A stretch of DNA of 64,000 nucleotides, taken from the NCBI RefSeq assembly GCF_022921095.1, contig NZ_CP095053.1, positions 2,956,501 through 3,020,500 of the forward strand, written 5' to 3'. Shown here piece by piece: positions 15,921-25,163 of this stretch. This DNA comes from Hymenobacter aerilatus (GTDB taxonomy: Bacteria > Bacteroidota > Bacteroidia > Cytophagales > Hymenobacteraceae). The position numbers were made by a program, and so were the translations under genes. Position 1 is the stretch's first letter; every line of letters starts with the position of its first letter. Under the pieces are notes generated by a model, which saw nothing but the letters and a program-made list of their open reading frames with translations, did not search any database and was not told the DNA's origin.

Positions 15921-17123
15921 ATGAACATTCACGAGTATCAGGGTAAAGAAATACTCAAGCGCTACGGCGTGCGCGTGCAAGAAGGCATCACGGCCGATAC
16001 GGCCGAAGAAGCAGTAGAAGCCGCCAAAAAGCTGAACGCAGAAACCGGTACCAGCTGGTACGTGGTGAAAGCCCAGATTCACGCCGGCGGGCGCGGCAAA
16101 GGGGGCGGGGTGAAACTCGCTAAGAACCTGGAGCAAGTGAAAGACATTGCCGACCAGATCATCGGTATGCAGCTCGTAACCAAGCAAACGGGCGCCGAAG
16201 GCCGCAAGGTGCACAAGGTGCTGATTGCCCAGGACGTGTACTACCCCGGCGAGTCGGAAACCAAGGAATACTACATGAGCGTGCTGCTGGACCGCGCGAC
16301 CGGCAAAAACGTGATTATCTATACCACCGAAGGCGGAATGGATATTGAGGAGGTAGCCGAAGCGCACCCCGACAAGATCAATAAAGAGTACGTGGACCCC
16401 GCCGTAGGCCTGCGCCCCTTCCAGGCTAGCAAAATTGCCTTCAACCTGGGCCTCAGCGGCCCGGCCCAGAAGGAAATGGTGAAGTTTGTGACGGCCCTGT
16501 ACAAGGCTTACGACGAAACGGATTCGGCTATGTTCGAAATCAACCCTGTGTTGAAAACTTCGGACAACAAAATCCTGGCCGTTGACGCCAAGGTTACCCT
16601 CGACGAAAACGCCCTATACCGCCACAAGGACTTTGCTGCCCTGCGCGACACCAACGAGGAAGATCCGCTGGAAGTGGAAGCGTCAGAATCGAACCTGAAC
16701 TACGTGAAGCTCGACGGCAACGTGGGCTGCATGGTGAACGGTGCTGGTTTGGCCATGGCTACCATGGACATCATCAAGCTTTCGGGCGGTGAGCCTGCCA
16801 ACTTCCTCGACGTAGGCGGTGGAGCTAATGCGCAAACCGTAGAAGCTGGTTTCCGCATTATCCTGAAGGACCCGAACGTGAAGGCCATCCTGATCAACAT
16901 CTTCGGGGGTATCGTGCGTTGCGACCGGGTAGCAAACGGTGTGGTGGAAGCCTACAAAAACATTGGCGACATCAAAGTGCCAATTATTGTGCGCTTGCAG
17001 GGCACCAACGCCGAAGAGGGCGCCCGCATCATCGACGAGTCGGGCCTGAAAGTGTACTCAGCTGTACTCCTGAAGGATGCTGCTGAGAAGGTGAAAGAGG
17101 TACTGGCAATGCAAAACGCCTAA
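15921..17123 (+). CDS. sucC: succinyl-CoA ligase (ADP-forming) beta subunit
   Basis: SucC binds ATP/ADP and, with SucD, interconverts succinyl-CoA and succinate in the TCA cycle. The 400-residue product starts MNIHEYQGKEILKRYGV and has the ATP-grasp stretch VVKAQIHAGGRGKGGGVKL, the FEINPV metal-binding block, GCMVNGAGLAMATMD, FLDVGGGAN, ILINIFGGIVRCD and VPIIVRLQGTN. It is full length. sucD is not adjacent, because a very strong terminator follows directly. Confidence 0.97.
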   Translation: MNIHEYQGKEILKRYGVRVQEGITADTAEEAVEAAKKLNAETGTSWYVVKAQIHAGGRGKGGGVKLAKNLEQVKDIADQIIGMQLVTKQTGAEGRKVHKVLIAQDVYYPGESETKEYYMSVLLDRATGKNVIIYTTEGGMDIEEVAEAHPDKINKEYVDPAVGLRPFQASKIAFNLGLSGPAQKEMVKFVTALYKAYDETDSAMFEINPVLKTSDNKILAVDAKVTLDENALYRHKDFAALRDTNEEDPLEVEASESNLNYVKLDGNVGCMVNGAGLAMATMDIIKLSGGEPANFLDVGGGANAQTVEAGFRIILKDPNVKAILINIFGGIVRCDRVANGVVEAYKNIGDIKVPIIVRLQGTNAEEGARIIDESGLKVYSAVLLKDAAEKVKEVLAMQNA

Positions 17124-17129
17124 CTCTCA

Positions 17130-17191
17130 CCCCCAACCACAAGCAAAAGCCCGCCGGAGTATTCCGGCGGGCTTTTGCTTGTGGTTGGGGG
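17130..17191. terminator. very strong bidirectional terminator (29-bp perfect stem)
   Basis: Arms 17130-17158 and 17163-17191 are exact complements with a 4-base loop and a TTTTGCTT stretch inside. It separates sucC (plus) from an Ohr gene (minus) that ends at 17202. Confidence 0.93.
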
Positions 17192-17201
17192 TAGGAACCA
17201 G

Positions 17202-17693
17202 CTATTGCACGCCGCCTTTTTCGGCAACGCCCGCGTTTTCTTCGGCCTCTACCGGAATGGCTTCACCCTGCACGCGCAGTTCTACCTCCATGTTGCCACG
17301 GGTGCCCACCGAGTAGGGGCAAATTTTATGGGCCTGCCGCACCATATTAATGGTCTTGTCTTTGTCAAAAGCCTTCAGGTCTATATCCAGCACTGCCGAA
17401 AGGCCATAGCCTTCTCCTTCCTGAAACAGCGATACGGAGCATTTCACTTCCGTTTGCGGGTCGAGCTTGTCGCCGGCGCGCTGGGCAATTACCAACAGCG
17501 CCTGCTGAAAGCAGGAGGAATACCCGGCTGCAAACAGCTCTTCGGGGTTAGTAGCGCCTTTCTTGCCGCCCAGGCCTTCCGGCACCGACATATCCAGGTC
17601 GATAATACCGGTAGCGGAGCGTACGTGGCCGCTGCGGCCACCAATAGCCGTTGCATCGGCTGTATAGAGAGTCTTTTTTTCGGTGCTTGCCAT
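17202..17693 (-). CDS. second Ohr/OsmC-family peroxide-resistance protein
   Basis: A 163-residue paralogue of the Ohr at 7460. It has the Ohr start (LYTADATAIGGRSGHVRS), NPEELFAAGYSSCF with the first catalytic cysteine, and KICPYSVGTRGN with the second. It is about 20 residues longer at the C-terminus, with an acidic tail ending AGVAEKGGVQ. No regulator gene is beside it, so unlike the first copy it is probably not under local OhrR control. Confidence 0.93.
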   Translation of the reverse strand: MASTEKKTLYTADATAIGGRSGHVRSATGIIDLDMSVPEGLGGKKGATNPEELFAAGYSSCFQQALLVIAQRAGDKLDPQTEVKCSVSLFQEGEGYGLSAVLDIDLKAFDKDKTINMVRQAHKICPYSVGTRGNMEVELRVQGEAIPVEAEENAGVAEKGGVQ

Positions 17694-17842
17694 AAAAAGA
17701 ATGAGTCAAGGTAAACAGTTTTCTATGCTAACTGGACTGAGCCGCGGAAGGTTACTATAACCGAGTGTATGATTTTGCAGAAAAAGCCATTTGTGGTTTG
17801 GCAACGGCGCATTTTCTGTCTAGTTTTGCGCCTCACAAACCG

Positions 17843-17914
17843 GGTCGCGTAGTACAACGGATAGTATAGGAGTCTCCGAAGCTCTTGATCCAGGTTCGAT
17901 TCCTGGCGCGACCA
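17843..17914 (+). tRNA. tRNA-Arg(CCG)
   Basis: The 72-nt cloverleaf has acceptor GGTCGCG/CGCGACC, D stem GTAC/GTAT, anticodon stem GGAGT/GCTCT (with G-T pairs), loop CTCCGAA with anticodon CCG at 17876-17878 reading CGG, and T arm CCAGG-TTCGATT-CCTGG. The discriminator is A; the 3' CCA is not encoded. A terminator follows within a few bases. Confidence 0.95.
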
Positions 17915-17917
17915 CAC

Positions 17918-17958
17918 AAAAGGCCTTTAGCAATGCGCTAAGGGCCTTTTTATTTTTC
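17918..17958 (+). terminator. terminator after tRNA-Arg
   Basis: AAAAGGCCTTTAGC pairs with GCTAAGGGCCTTTT around AATGC, followed by TATTTTTC. Confidence 0.88.
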
Positions 17959-18112
17959 AGTGACCTAGTATGGTAAGACAGGCAACGAATAGCCTACTAG
18001 GCTACTACTCTATAGTAAAGTGTCATTGGTATTAACAAAAAGAGTATTCGTACTCGAAACAGGTTTTATTCTTGTGATAATCGCTCGTTTTTTAAGCGCT
18101 ATTTTTAATCCT

Positions 18113-18757
18113 CTAATATCCCCCAGTATGCCGCGTATCAAGCAAGGCATTGGGGCACTCCTTGCGGTAGAGTTCGAGGGACTCGCGTATCAACCGAGAC
18201 AGCAAAGGATGAGACGTCCGGTCCGGGGAATGCGCATATACTTTTTTTGGTGTTACCTGCTTACCCTGCACTGTGATAGAGAAGATTGTCCCATCTAATA
18301 TGATACGATTGCGGTTCGCTTCTTTTCGCTCCAGTTGCGCTGCGCTGCTGGTAGAAACCGAATCAAATAGTTGCACCAGTGCGCGGTGACTGGCAGAAGC
18401 TATTTGCAGACTATCCCACGTATAAACTGAGTTCCGCTCATCAGCAGCCAAAACACGTTGGAATAGAGCGTCTCTCTCGGCTTCTGGTAACGTAAATAGT
18501 TTGCCGGCAGCATCCAATGCTTGCATGGCTTTCACATCTGGGTCGGCTGACATACGCGTAAGCCGCACACTGTCTAGCCGCCCATAGCGCAACTGTACCA
18601 CTTTCTTGTTACGTGTAACTTCTATGCGGTAACGAGCTGGAGTATTCGCCTTGACCTCAATAGTGTAGTGTGTTGTGTTAGCTTGGCCATATACCGTTGC
18701 ACTTCCTAGTAAGAAGGCAACGCAAAAGAAGTATTGGTACTTATCTATAATAAACAT
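18113..18757 (-). CDS. secreted hypothetical protein
   Basis: From the ATG at 18757 the product is 214 residues with a signal peptide (YFFCVAFLLGSATVYGQA, cleavage near residue 25). This is why the shorter start is preferred over the in-frame codon at 18919. The mature part is a mixed alpha/beta domain with a beta-rich start (HYTIEVKANTPARYRIEVTR), a helical middle (ADPDVKAMQALDAAGKL) and a charged stretch (AAQLERKEANRNRI). No family was recognised and no catalytic motif is visible. It is probably periplasmic. It is divergent from the STAS-like gene at 19070. Confidence 0.65.
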   Translation of the reverse strand: MFIIDKYQYFFCVAFLLGSATVYGQANTTHYTIEVKANTPARYRIEVTRNKKVVQLRYGRLDSVRLTRMSADPDVKAMQALDAAGKLFTLPEAERDALFQRVLAADERNSVYTWDSLQIASASHRALVQLFDSVSTSSAAQLERKEANRNRIILDGTIFSITVQGKQVTPKKVYAHSPDRTSHPLLSRLIRESLELYRKECPNALLDTRHTGGY

Positions 18758-19069
18758 AGCGCTGTGTATAAACTCGATTACAACATACGTGCAACATAAT
18801 AATTTGGCAGCTAACTGTATATTCCTAACCTGTATGCCTGCCAATGAAACCGCTAGCAGTTGCTCCAACAAGAATACTCTACAACAATAGCGGATTCTCG
18901 CTATTACCTGTTCAAGCATTACCCTTCGTTAGGTGTGCAACCAACTATTTCTCCCTACCCCCAACACTCCCTACCCGGATGCTGTAAAAGGCAAAGCACA
19001 CCATGCTAGCGGTAAGTACAGCCTACGCAACCTACTCTCTACCTTCTCTTTTCCTCTGTCCAGCGTCCT
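18758..19069. other. 312-base divergent intergenic region
   Basis: It lies between the minus-strand secreted protein and the plus-strand STAS-like gene and should hold both promoters. No unambiguous TAnnTTTG box, repeat or RNA structure was found. Confidence 0.5.
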
Positions 19070-19474
19070 GTGAAGCAAGTATTCTCTACTCCTTCTGTTA
19101 CCATCTACCTGCATGAAGGCCTCCACCACACCATAGAAGTGCAATGGCTGGATTTCGTCAATAGCGAAACCTTACGCTCGTGCTTACTTGAGGCGTTGCG
19201 CTTAGTTCGCCAGCATAGGGTGCGCGCCTGGATAGCAGACAACCGTTTGCTGCGCGCCATCCGTACCAAGGATTTTGAGTGGATGGATAGCCACATCATG
19301 CAGCCGCTAGATCAGCTACAGGTCCATCGCCTTGCGGTTATTGACTCGCTGGATGGCATGAATCAGCTGGGCATCAAGCTTTTCTTATCCTCCATCATCC
19401 CCAACACCAACATCGTTACCCAGACCTTTACGTCTGCCGAGACAGCACGTGCCTGGGCTACCCTTCCGTACTGA
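19070..19474 (+). CDS. small STAS/SpoIIAA-like protein, paralogue 2
   Basis: A 134-residue soluble protein read from a GTG start. It follows the same plan as the other members: VTIYLHEGLHHTIEVQWLDF, a helix SETLRSCLLEALRLV, the strand and turn RAWIADNRLLRAI, a helix EWMDSHIMQPL, a strand LAVIDSL, and the closing TFTSAETARAWA. The IADNR motif and final A-x-x-W are shared with the next gene, 26 bases downstream. The two are probably cotranscribed. Molecular function unknown. Confidence 0.7.
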   Translation: MKQVFSTPSVTIYLHEGLHHTIEVQWLDFVNSETLRSCLLEALRLVRQHRVRAWIADNRLLRAIRTKDFEWMDSHIMQPLDQLQVHRLAVIDSLDGMNQLGIKLFLSSIIPNTNIVTQTFTSAETARAWATLPY

Positions 19475-19500
19475 TTGCTCTTTCCTCTCCCCTCCCACCT

Positions 19501-19905
19501 ATGCAAACGCTATTCTCTTTTCCTTTTCTCACAGTATACTTGCATACAGGTCCATTCCCGGCGTTAGAAACTCACTGGCGCTCATTTGCCACGAGTACCG
19601 AGTTTCGTGACAGCATAGAGCAAGCTGTACACTTAGGCATACAGCATCAGGTAAAAGGGTGGATAGCAGACGACCGGCAACTGGGCGCCGTACGTCCCCG
19701 CGATTTGGATTGGGTGTACAATGATGCGTTGCTACCCCTCGACCAGGCCGGCTTACTACGCTTTGCCTTGTTAGAATCACAGGACACTCTCAACCGGCAC
19801 ACCATTGCCAAGGTCTATACGCGTGCGGAGCCGGCCGTGTCCTTTGAAATCCGCACATTTCAGGATATCACCCTGGCCCGCGCCTGGGCCAAAGGAATCG
19901 ACTAA
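19501..19905 (+). CDS. small STAS/SpoIIAA-like protein, paralogue 3
   Basis: A 134-residue protein, equal in length to its upstream neighbour and clearly a tandem duplicate of it. Matching blocks are LTVYLHTGPF, GWIADDRQLGAVRPRDLDW, LLPLDQAGLLRFALLES and TFQDITLARAWA. The conserved ADDR/ADNR acid-polar-Arg triplet sits after the central strand. The low identity outside these blocks suggests old duplication and divergence. Function unknown; possibly a ligand-binding or partner-switching domain. Confidence 0.7.
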   Translation: MQTLFSFPFLTVYLHTGPFPALETHWRSFATSTEFRDSIEQAVHLGIQHQVKGWIADDRQLGAVRPRDLDWVYNDALLPLDQAGLLRFALLESQDTLNRHTIAKVYTRAEPAVSFEIRTFQDITLARAWAKGID

Positions 19906-20027
19906 TACTTATAGCAATTATCCTATTTCACCCCTACTACTGGCGAGGTATTTGGAGAATAGCTCTGCGGCACTATATGGACTACGTAGCGTGCCAGCCA
20001 TTGCAGAAATACTACTTCCTGATACAT

Positions 20028-20267
20028 ATGCACCGCAACGAAGCTCTACCACCTGCGCCTACCCGCCTACAAGACCGGGCTCTTGTACTGGCGTTTGTTC
20101 TTTCGCTTGCACTAGCCCTCTTCGAATTGCTGTATTTTTATCCGCAGCCTACGTCTACCCATCTGCCCCCGTTTGCCGTGCTATTTAATCCTCTTGCCAC
20201 TGCGGCCCATGATACGCTCAGCGCACCTACCGAAGGCATGCGTACCGCGGTAGAACCTAGCATCTGA
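20028..20267 (+). CDS. small single-span membrane protein (hypothetical)
   Basis: From the ATG at 20028 it encodes 79 residues: a charged N-terminus (HRNEALPP, RLQDRA), one hydrophobic segment (LVLAFVLSLALALFELLYFY) and a short polar tail. A longer version from 19977 is possible. No homologue was recognised; the membrane segment and the codon pattern are the only support. Confidence 0.4.
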   Translation: MHRNEALPPAPTRLQDRALVLAFVLSLALALFELLYFYPQPTSTHLPPFAVLFNPLATAAHDTLSAPTEGMRTAVEPSI

Positions 20268-20353
20268 GTGCCTCGGGAGTGTTGCCGACCGCAATTGATT
20301 TTATTGCCGGACACCCCAGCGAAAGCTTTACATTGAAATAAGCTTGCTCCTTC

Positions 20354-20361
20354 TACCTTTG
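20354..20361 (+). promoter_or_regulatory. -7 promoter element TACCTTTG, apparently leaderless
   Basis: A perfect TAnnTTTG, with a TTG 18 bases upstream (20333-20335), followed by only four bases before the ATG at 20366. Transcription should start at or within the start codon. Confidence 0.6.
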
Positions 20362-20365
20362 CCAC

Positions 20366-21001
20366 ATGAACAAACTTCTGCTCAGTGGTCTATGCTTGAT
20401 TTTTGCTACCACCACCGCTACTGCCCAATCCTCGTCGATGCGCTGGCTGAACGCTCCTAAGAAAGCCACCATCAACGGCAAGAAGATAGAAGTGCAGGTA
20501 GAAGGTGGCACCGACTTCTGGCGGGTTACGCACTACGGCTTTATCCGCGACAACGGCCACTTCTACTACCAGGAGCAGACCGGCGACTTTCTGGCGAAAG
20601 TGAAAATTACCGGTCATTACCACGAGTTGTATGACCAGGCCGGGCTGATGATTCGCCTGGACGAGAAGAACTGGATCAAGACCGGTATCGAATTCGTGAA
20701 GGGCGTGCAAAACGTTAGCGCCGTAGTTACCCGCGAAGTATCGGACTGGTCGGTGGTGCCGCGCCAAGACAGCCCGCCGGCCGTGTGGCTGACGCTGCTG
20801 CGCAAAGGCGACTATGTGGAAATTCAATACTCCTTCGACAATAAGGAGTTCAAGATGCTGCGGCTGGCTTATTTCCCGCCCACGCCAGGTAAGAAAGTAC
20901 AGATTGGCCTGATGTGCGCCGCCCCGGACGGAAAAGGCTTTCCCGTGGAGTTCGAAGATTTTTCGGTGACGCCCGTGACGGCAACCAGTCCGGGTAAATA
21001 G
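20366..21001 (+). CDS. secreted DUF1349-family protein
   Basis: DUF1349 proteins adopt a concanavalin-like jelly roll related to carbohydrate-binding or glycosidase accessory domains. The 211-residue product has a signal peptide (LLLSGLCLIFATTTATAQ, cleavage about residue 21). The domain includes GGTDFWRVTHYGFIRDNGHF, YDQAGLMIRLDEKNWIKTGIEF, DWSVVP and the C-terminal VQIGLMCAAPDGKGFPVEFE. It is full length and likely periplasmic or surface-exposed. Neighbours give no substrate hint. Confidence 0.88.
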   Translation: MNKLLLSGLCLIFATTTATAQSSSMRWLNAPKKATINGKKIEVQVEGGTDFWRVTHYGFIRDNGHFYYQEQTGDFLAKVKITGHYHELYDQAGLMIRLDEKNWIKTGIEFVKGVQNVSAVVTREVSDWSVVPRQDSPPAVWLTLLRKGDYVEIQYSFDNKEFKMLRLAYFPPTPGKKVQIGLMCAAPDGKGFPVEFEDFSVTPVTATSPGK

Positions 21002-21410
21002 CCTGTCTCCTTCTCCATGTCGCTTCTGACAGCAACTACGTAGCAAGATTACTTCTCCCAAAGCGCTGCTTCACCTTTTGGCCGGAGTAGCGCTTTTTGT
21101 TGAGTTGCTTCCGGTATTGCAAGGAAGGCATAGGTACGCGCCGTGCTACTTTCCTTGCTAGCAGTATGAGAATGACGTAGCTCCGGAGTAGCAGCTAGTT
21201 GGGTAAGCCGACCAGCAATAGGTACCATTGAACCAGCAGAGCCCTTTACTCACCGAGTTTTCGGCCTTTTTCTTTTTGCTTGTCGTTCTTTACGCTCTTA
21301 AGTCTACCGAGCCCGTATACTAGCTCGTCCGAGACTACCCCGCAGCTTCCCTATCTACCCCCTACCTGCATTTATCCTTACAAAGGCGCTGGTTGCGCAG
21401 TATCATACCA
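21002..21410. other. 409-base intergenic region
   Basis: A loose hairpin (AAAGCGCT at 21060, AGCGCTTT at 21089, then TTTG) probably terminates the DUF1349 gene. The rest shows only CTACC-rich sequence (21350-21366) and no convincing gene, promoter or RNA. Confidence 0.5.
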
Positions 21411-21830
21411 ATGGAGTTACAAAATGGGTTTGGTGAAGTATACCTTACCATTGCATTTGATGCAGCGAATAACTGGGTATATAATAATTGGATCGGCCGA
21501 CAGACCTACGTAGGTATCATTGCCGGAGCCGATGCGTGCCTACATCCGTTGCGAAACCACGCCTGCGCTTACCTGCTCAACGATAATCGTCAGGTGATTG
21601 GCCCCTGGGACCACGCCGTGGACTGGCTGATAACCAGTTGGGCACCTCGGGCCATCAGTCAGGGTCTCACGCATTTTGCGCACATTATCAGCTCTGAGGA
21701 ATTAGCAGCGCTTTCCGCCGAAGCGATGCACATTGGCATCAACGGGAAGCTGCAGATGCGCATGTTTGATGACAGCGACAAAGCTCAGGAATGGTTGCGA
21801 ATGGCCCAGCAAGCCATTCGCACAGCCTAA
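21411..21830 (+). CDS. small STAS/SpoIIAA-like protein, paralogue 4
   Basis: From the ATG at 21411 the protein has 139 residues. It shares the family plan: VYLTIAFDAANNWVYNNWIG, CAYLLNDNRQVIGPWDHAVDWL, an aromatic-containing helix (SWAPRAISQG), HFAHIISS, and the ending MFDDSDKAQEWL. LNDNR and F-D-D-x4-A-x2-W-L match paralogue 1 most closely (LNDNT, FDDMATAYEWL). It converges on paralogue 5, whose stop is only about 30 bases away. Confidence 0.68.
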   Translation: MELQNGFGEVYLTIAFDAANNWVYNNWIGRQTYVGIIAGADACLHPLRNHACAYLLNDNRQVIGPWDHAVDWLITSWAPRAISQGLTHFAHIISSEELAALSAEAMHIGINGKLQMRMFDDSDKAQEWLRMAQQAIRTA

Positions 21831-21859
21831 AGCAGGTAGCTTGCTACCTACTTATACGA

Positions 21860-22306
21860 TTATACGATGTAGATACTACGCAGCCAATGTACTGCCGGCT
21901 CTACCTCTGTAAAAAACTGAGCCGTGAGGGCTGCCGACGCATCGCAGTTGGCTACTTTGGCCATTTCTACTCTTGTCTGGCTGTTGTGGGCCGTGATGAT
22001 GGCCCGGTGCGAATAATTAGTCTCGCGCACTACAGCGGGCGTCCATTCGTGCATAAGCCAGGCTACATCAGCCGGCGATGGAGGCAGCATTTCCCGGTGG
22101 TCGGTTAGCACCAGTGAAGCCTGCGTGATAACCAGCAGCGCCTTTATGTACCGGAACACGGCCCGAAACTCGGCACTGTTCATCGGTTGCCCGGTCCAGC
22201 GTACGTGTATATAGCTATCAGCCAGCCACTCTACTTGGGCTTGGCTGTTGTGAAAGCATAATGCGCAGGATTCAGCAGATGAGCTGAATGAATTGGCTGA
22301 CGTCAT
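21860..22306 (-). CDS. small STAS/SpoIIAA-like protein, paralogue 5
   Basis: From the ATG at 22306 it encodes 148 residues; an in-frame start at 22399 would add 31 residues without similarity to the other members. The family blocks are YIHVRWTGQPMNSAEFRAVF, ASLVLTDHREMLPPSPADVAWLMHEWTP, RAIITAHNSQ and the end FFTEVEPAVHWL. LTDHR takes the place of LNDNR/IADDR. It is the only member on the minus strand. Function unknown. Confidence 0.65.
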   Translation of the reverse strand: MTSANSFSSSAESCALCFHNSQAQVEWLADSYIHVRWTGQPMNSAEFRAVFRYIKALLVITQASLVLTDHREMLPPSPADVAWLMHEWTPAVVRETNYSHRAIITAHNSQTRVEMAKVANCDASAALTAQFFTEVEPAVHWLRSIYIV

Positions 22307-22729
22307 ACTCAAATGAGATTTAAAGGTCAGCAAGGGTGAGGGGGCAAGAGAGCGAAGAAGGGCGTGCATACAATCGTAACTTGCTGCCAAGGTTGCCACT
22401 TAAATCCCCAAAATCAAAGAACATCTTGCGTAAAATGTGACCATAATTATATCAATAAAATATATAACTTTAATCAAACACTATAACCATAAAGCATTTA
22501 ATAACAGCTATTTGTATTTAGTCGCTGACAACATAAGAGGCACAATACAGCTCCTATGCTCTTTTTACACTTTTGATTATTTATACAATGAGTACAACTA
22601 ATTATGTAGTTTAAGTGGAAAAGGCGCCGCACGCGCTACCTAAATTACTTACAATCAACCTCGTTTTATCCAGTTTACCTATACCTATTGCATGTTGCCT
22701 TGTCGGGCCAGATGCATTTTGAGAGCTGC
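22307..22729. other. 423-base AT-rich intergenic region
   Basis: It separates two minus-strand genes and must contain the promoter for paralogue 5. The stretch 22430-22620 is markedly AT-rich against the high-GC surroundings. No ORF, RNA or repeat was recognised. Confidence 0.5.
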
Positions 22730-25027
22730 CTACCCTCGAAATCCGCGCAGCCGCAACGAGTTGGTGAGCACCGAAACGGAGCTAAGCGCCATAGCTGCTG
22801 CCGCCAGCATGGGTGAAAGCAATACGCCAAAGAAAGGGTACAACACGCCCGCTGCGACAGGAATACCTAACGCGTTGTAAATGAAAGCGAAGAACAGGTT
22901 TTGACGAATAACACGCATGGTTTGCCGCGACAAATTCAGGGCCGTTACCACGCTCTGCAGGTCGGCACGCATGAGGGTGATGCCGGCTGCTTCCAAGGCT
23001 ACATCGGTGCCGGTGCCCATGGCCAGCCCTACATCAGCCTGCGCCAAAGCGGGCGCGTCGTTGATGCCGTCTCCCACCATAGCCACTACTCTACCCTCTT
23101 GCTGTAGGGCCTGTACCTGAGCGGCTTTGTCCTGAGGCAGCACCTCGGCCACGTACCGCCGAATGCCTACCTGCGCCGCCACGGCCTGCGCCGTTTGCGG
23201 GTTGTCGCCGGTCATCATCACCACTTCCAAACCCAGTGCTTGTAGCTTGGCAATAGCGGCGGCGGAGGTAGGGCGCACCGTATCGGCTACGGCCAGCAAA
23301 CCAGCTGCCTGCCCATCAAGGGCTATATAAAGCACGGTTTTGGCCTGATGCAACAGTGCGTCGGCGGCTTGGGCCAGCGTGGCGGATAGGATAATGCTGG
23401 CTTCCGCTAGTAGGCGTTGGTTGCCGATGACCACATGTTGCCCGTCCACCATTGCGCGGGCGCCGTGCCCGGCTACGGCTTCAAAATCAGTTACTTCCAA
23501 CCCAAAATCCACCGACTGCTCGCCAGCATATGCTACTACTGCCGCCGCTAGCGGGTGCTCCGAGTGTCGCTCTACGGCGGCCGCCAGCGCTAGTAGGTGC
23601 GCTTTGGGGTAGCCGAGGGCAGCTACTATGTCGGTTACGGCGGGTTGGCCCTGGGTAATAGTACCGGTTTTGTCGAGCAGAATGGTGGTTACGGCGTGCG
23701 CTTTTTCCAGGGCTTCGGCGCTACGGACGAGCACGCCATGTTCGGCCCCCTTGCCGGTGCTGACCATAATGGCCGTGGGCGTGGCTAGCCCCAGCGCGCA
23801 CGGACAAGCGATAATCAGCACGGCCACAAAGTTGATGAGCGCCAAAGGTAGGCGCATGCCAGCCGGAGCTAGCAAAAACCACACGATGAACGTGAGCACG
23901 GCAATGCCAATGACTGTGGGCACAAAGATGGAGCTGATGCGGTCGGCGAGGCGCTGAATGGGCGCCCGTGAGCCCTGGGCATCTTCTACCAGTTGCACAA
24001 TGCGCGCCAGCATGGTTTGCTCGCCTATCTGCGTCACACGGAAGCGGAAAGCACCGGTTTTATTGAGCGTCGCGCCAAAGACGGCGTCACCGGCTGCTTT
24101 TTCTACGGGCAGACTCTCGCCGGTGAGCAGGCTTTCGTCGAGGGCAGAGCGGCCGTCGAGGATGACACCATCGGTGGCTACCTGCTCGCCGGGGCGCACC
24201 GTTACTATGTCGTCCACATCGAGTTGCTCTACGGGCAGGTCTACCTCCTTGCCGCCCCGTAGCACGCGGGCCGTTTTGGGTTGCAAGTGCAACAGGGCCC
24301 GCATGGCATCGGAGGTGCGGTTTTTGGCGCGGGCCTCCAGCACTTTGCCTAACAGAATGAGGGCAATAACGGTGGCTGTGGTATCGTAATAGGGCTCGGG
24401 CATCAGGCCCTGCGCCTGGAAGAAGCCGGGAGCCAGCGTCACGGCTAAGCTATACAGAAAGGCCGCGCCGGTGCCCACGGCAATCAGCGTGTCCATGTTG
24501 GCGGTGCGATGCCGCAGGCCTTTCCAGGCCGAGGCGTAGAACTCGCGGCCGCTATACAGCACCACGGGTAGCGTGAGCACTAGCAACAGGTAGTTGAGCC
24601 ACTGCATGTTGATGCGAGCAGACAGCGCGGGCCACAGCATCAGCATGGAGAGCGGCATGATAACGGCCGTGAGGGCAGCCGCTACCCATAGGCGCCGCTT
24701 GAGGTGACAGTAGGCCTGAGCTTTTTGCTGATCGAGAGCAGCTTGGCGGTCGGCGGCGCTGGTATCGGGACGGCGGGCTGCCACATCGTAGCCGGCGCGG
24801 CGCACGGCTTCGCGCAGCACGCCTGGCGAGGCCATACCCGGTTCGTACTCTACGGTGGCCTTTTCGGTGGCGTAGTTCACCAGGGCCTGCGTGACGCCCG
24901 GCGTGCGGCGCAACGACCGTTCGACGGCCGACGCGCAGGCCGCACAGCTCATCCCTTCGATATCGAGGGTAGCCGACGCGGTGGGGCCAGATGCAGTGGG
25001 CTGGTCGGCGGCAGATTGCGTATCCAT
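22730..25027 (-). CDS. copA: copper-translocating P1B-type ATPase
   Basis: CopA exports Cu(I) across the inner membrane using ATP. From the ATG at 25027 the protein has 765 residues: one heavy-metal-associated domain with GMSCAACAS (Cys 28 and 31), eight membrane segments, the TGES actuator loop ([11 protein letters not shown]), the transport motif [12 protein letters not shown], the phosphorylation site LLDKTGTIT, the HP motif (ERHSEHPLA) and [18 protein letters not shown]. The last segment has the Cu-ATPase pattern [15 protein letters not shown], indicating copper or silver rather than zinc or cadmium. No CopZ or CueR gene is adjacent. Confidence 0.95.
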   Translation of the reverse strand: MDTQSAADQPTASGPTASATLDIEGMSCAACASAVERSLRRTPGVTQALVNYATEKATVEYEPGMASPGVLREAVRRAGYDVAARRPDTSAADRQAALDQQKAQAYCHLKRRLWVAAALTAVIMPLSMLMLWPALSARINMQWLNYLLLVLTLPVVLYSGREFYASAWKGLRHRTANMDTLIAVGTGAAFLYSLAVTLAPGFFQAQGLMPEPYYDTTATVIALILLGKVLEARAKNRTSDAMRALLHLQPKTARVLRGGKEVDLPVEQLDVDDIVTVRPGEQVATDGVILDGRSALDESLLTGESLPVEKAAGDAVFGATLNKTGAFRFRVTQIGEQTMLARIVQLVEDAQGSRAPIQRLADRISSIFVPTVIGIAVLTFIVWFLLAPAGMRLPLALINFVAVLIIACPCALGLATPTAIMVSTGKGAEHGVLVRSAEALEKAHAVTTILLDKTGTITQGQPAVTDIVAALGYPKAHLLALAAAVERHSEHPLAAAVVAYAGEQSVDFGLEVTDFEAVAGHGARAMVDGQHVVIGNQRLLAEASIILSATLAQAADALLHQAKTVLYIALDGQAAGLLAVADTVRPTSAAAIAKLQALGLEVVMMTGDNPQTAQAVAAQVGIRRYVAEVLPQDKAAQVQALQQEGRVVAMVGDGINDAPALAQADVGLAMGTGTDVALEAAGITLMRADLQSVVTALNLSRQTMRVIRQNLFFAFIYNALGIPVAAGVLYPFFGVLLSPMLAAAAMALSSVSVLTNSLRLRGFRG

Positions 25028-25163
25028 AGCGGGTAGGAAGTTCAGATTGAGTGGGAAGCCACGCGGAGGCTTCACATACTATCTACTAAACCAACAACCC
25101 CTACCCAATGGATGTGCGACATTCACTGGGCAACTGTACAGAATTTTGGCCTACCCTACCTTG

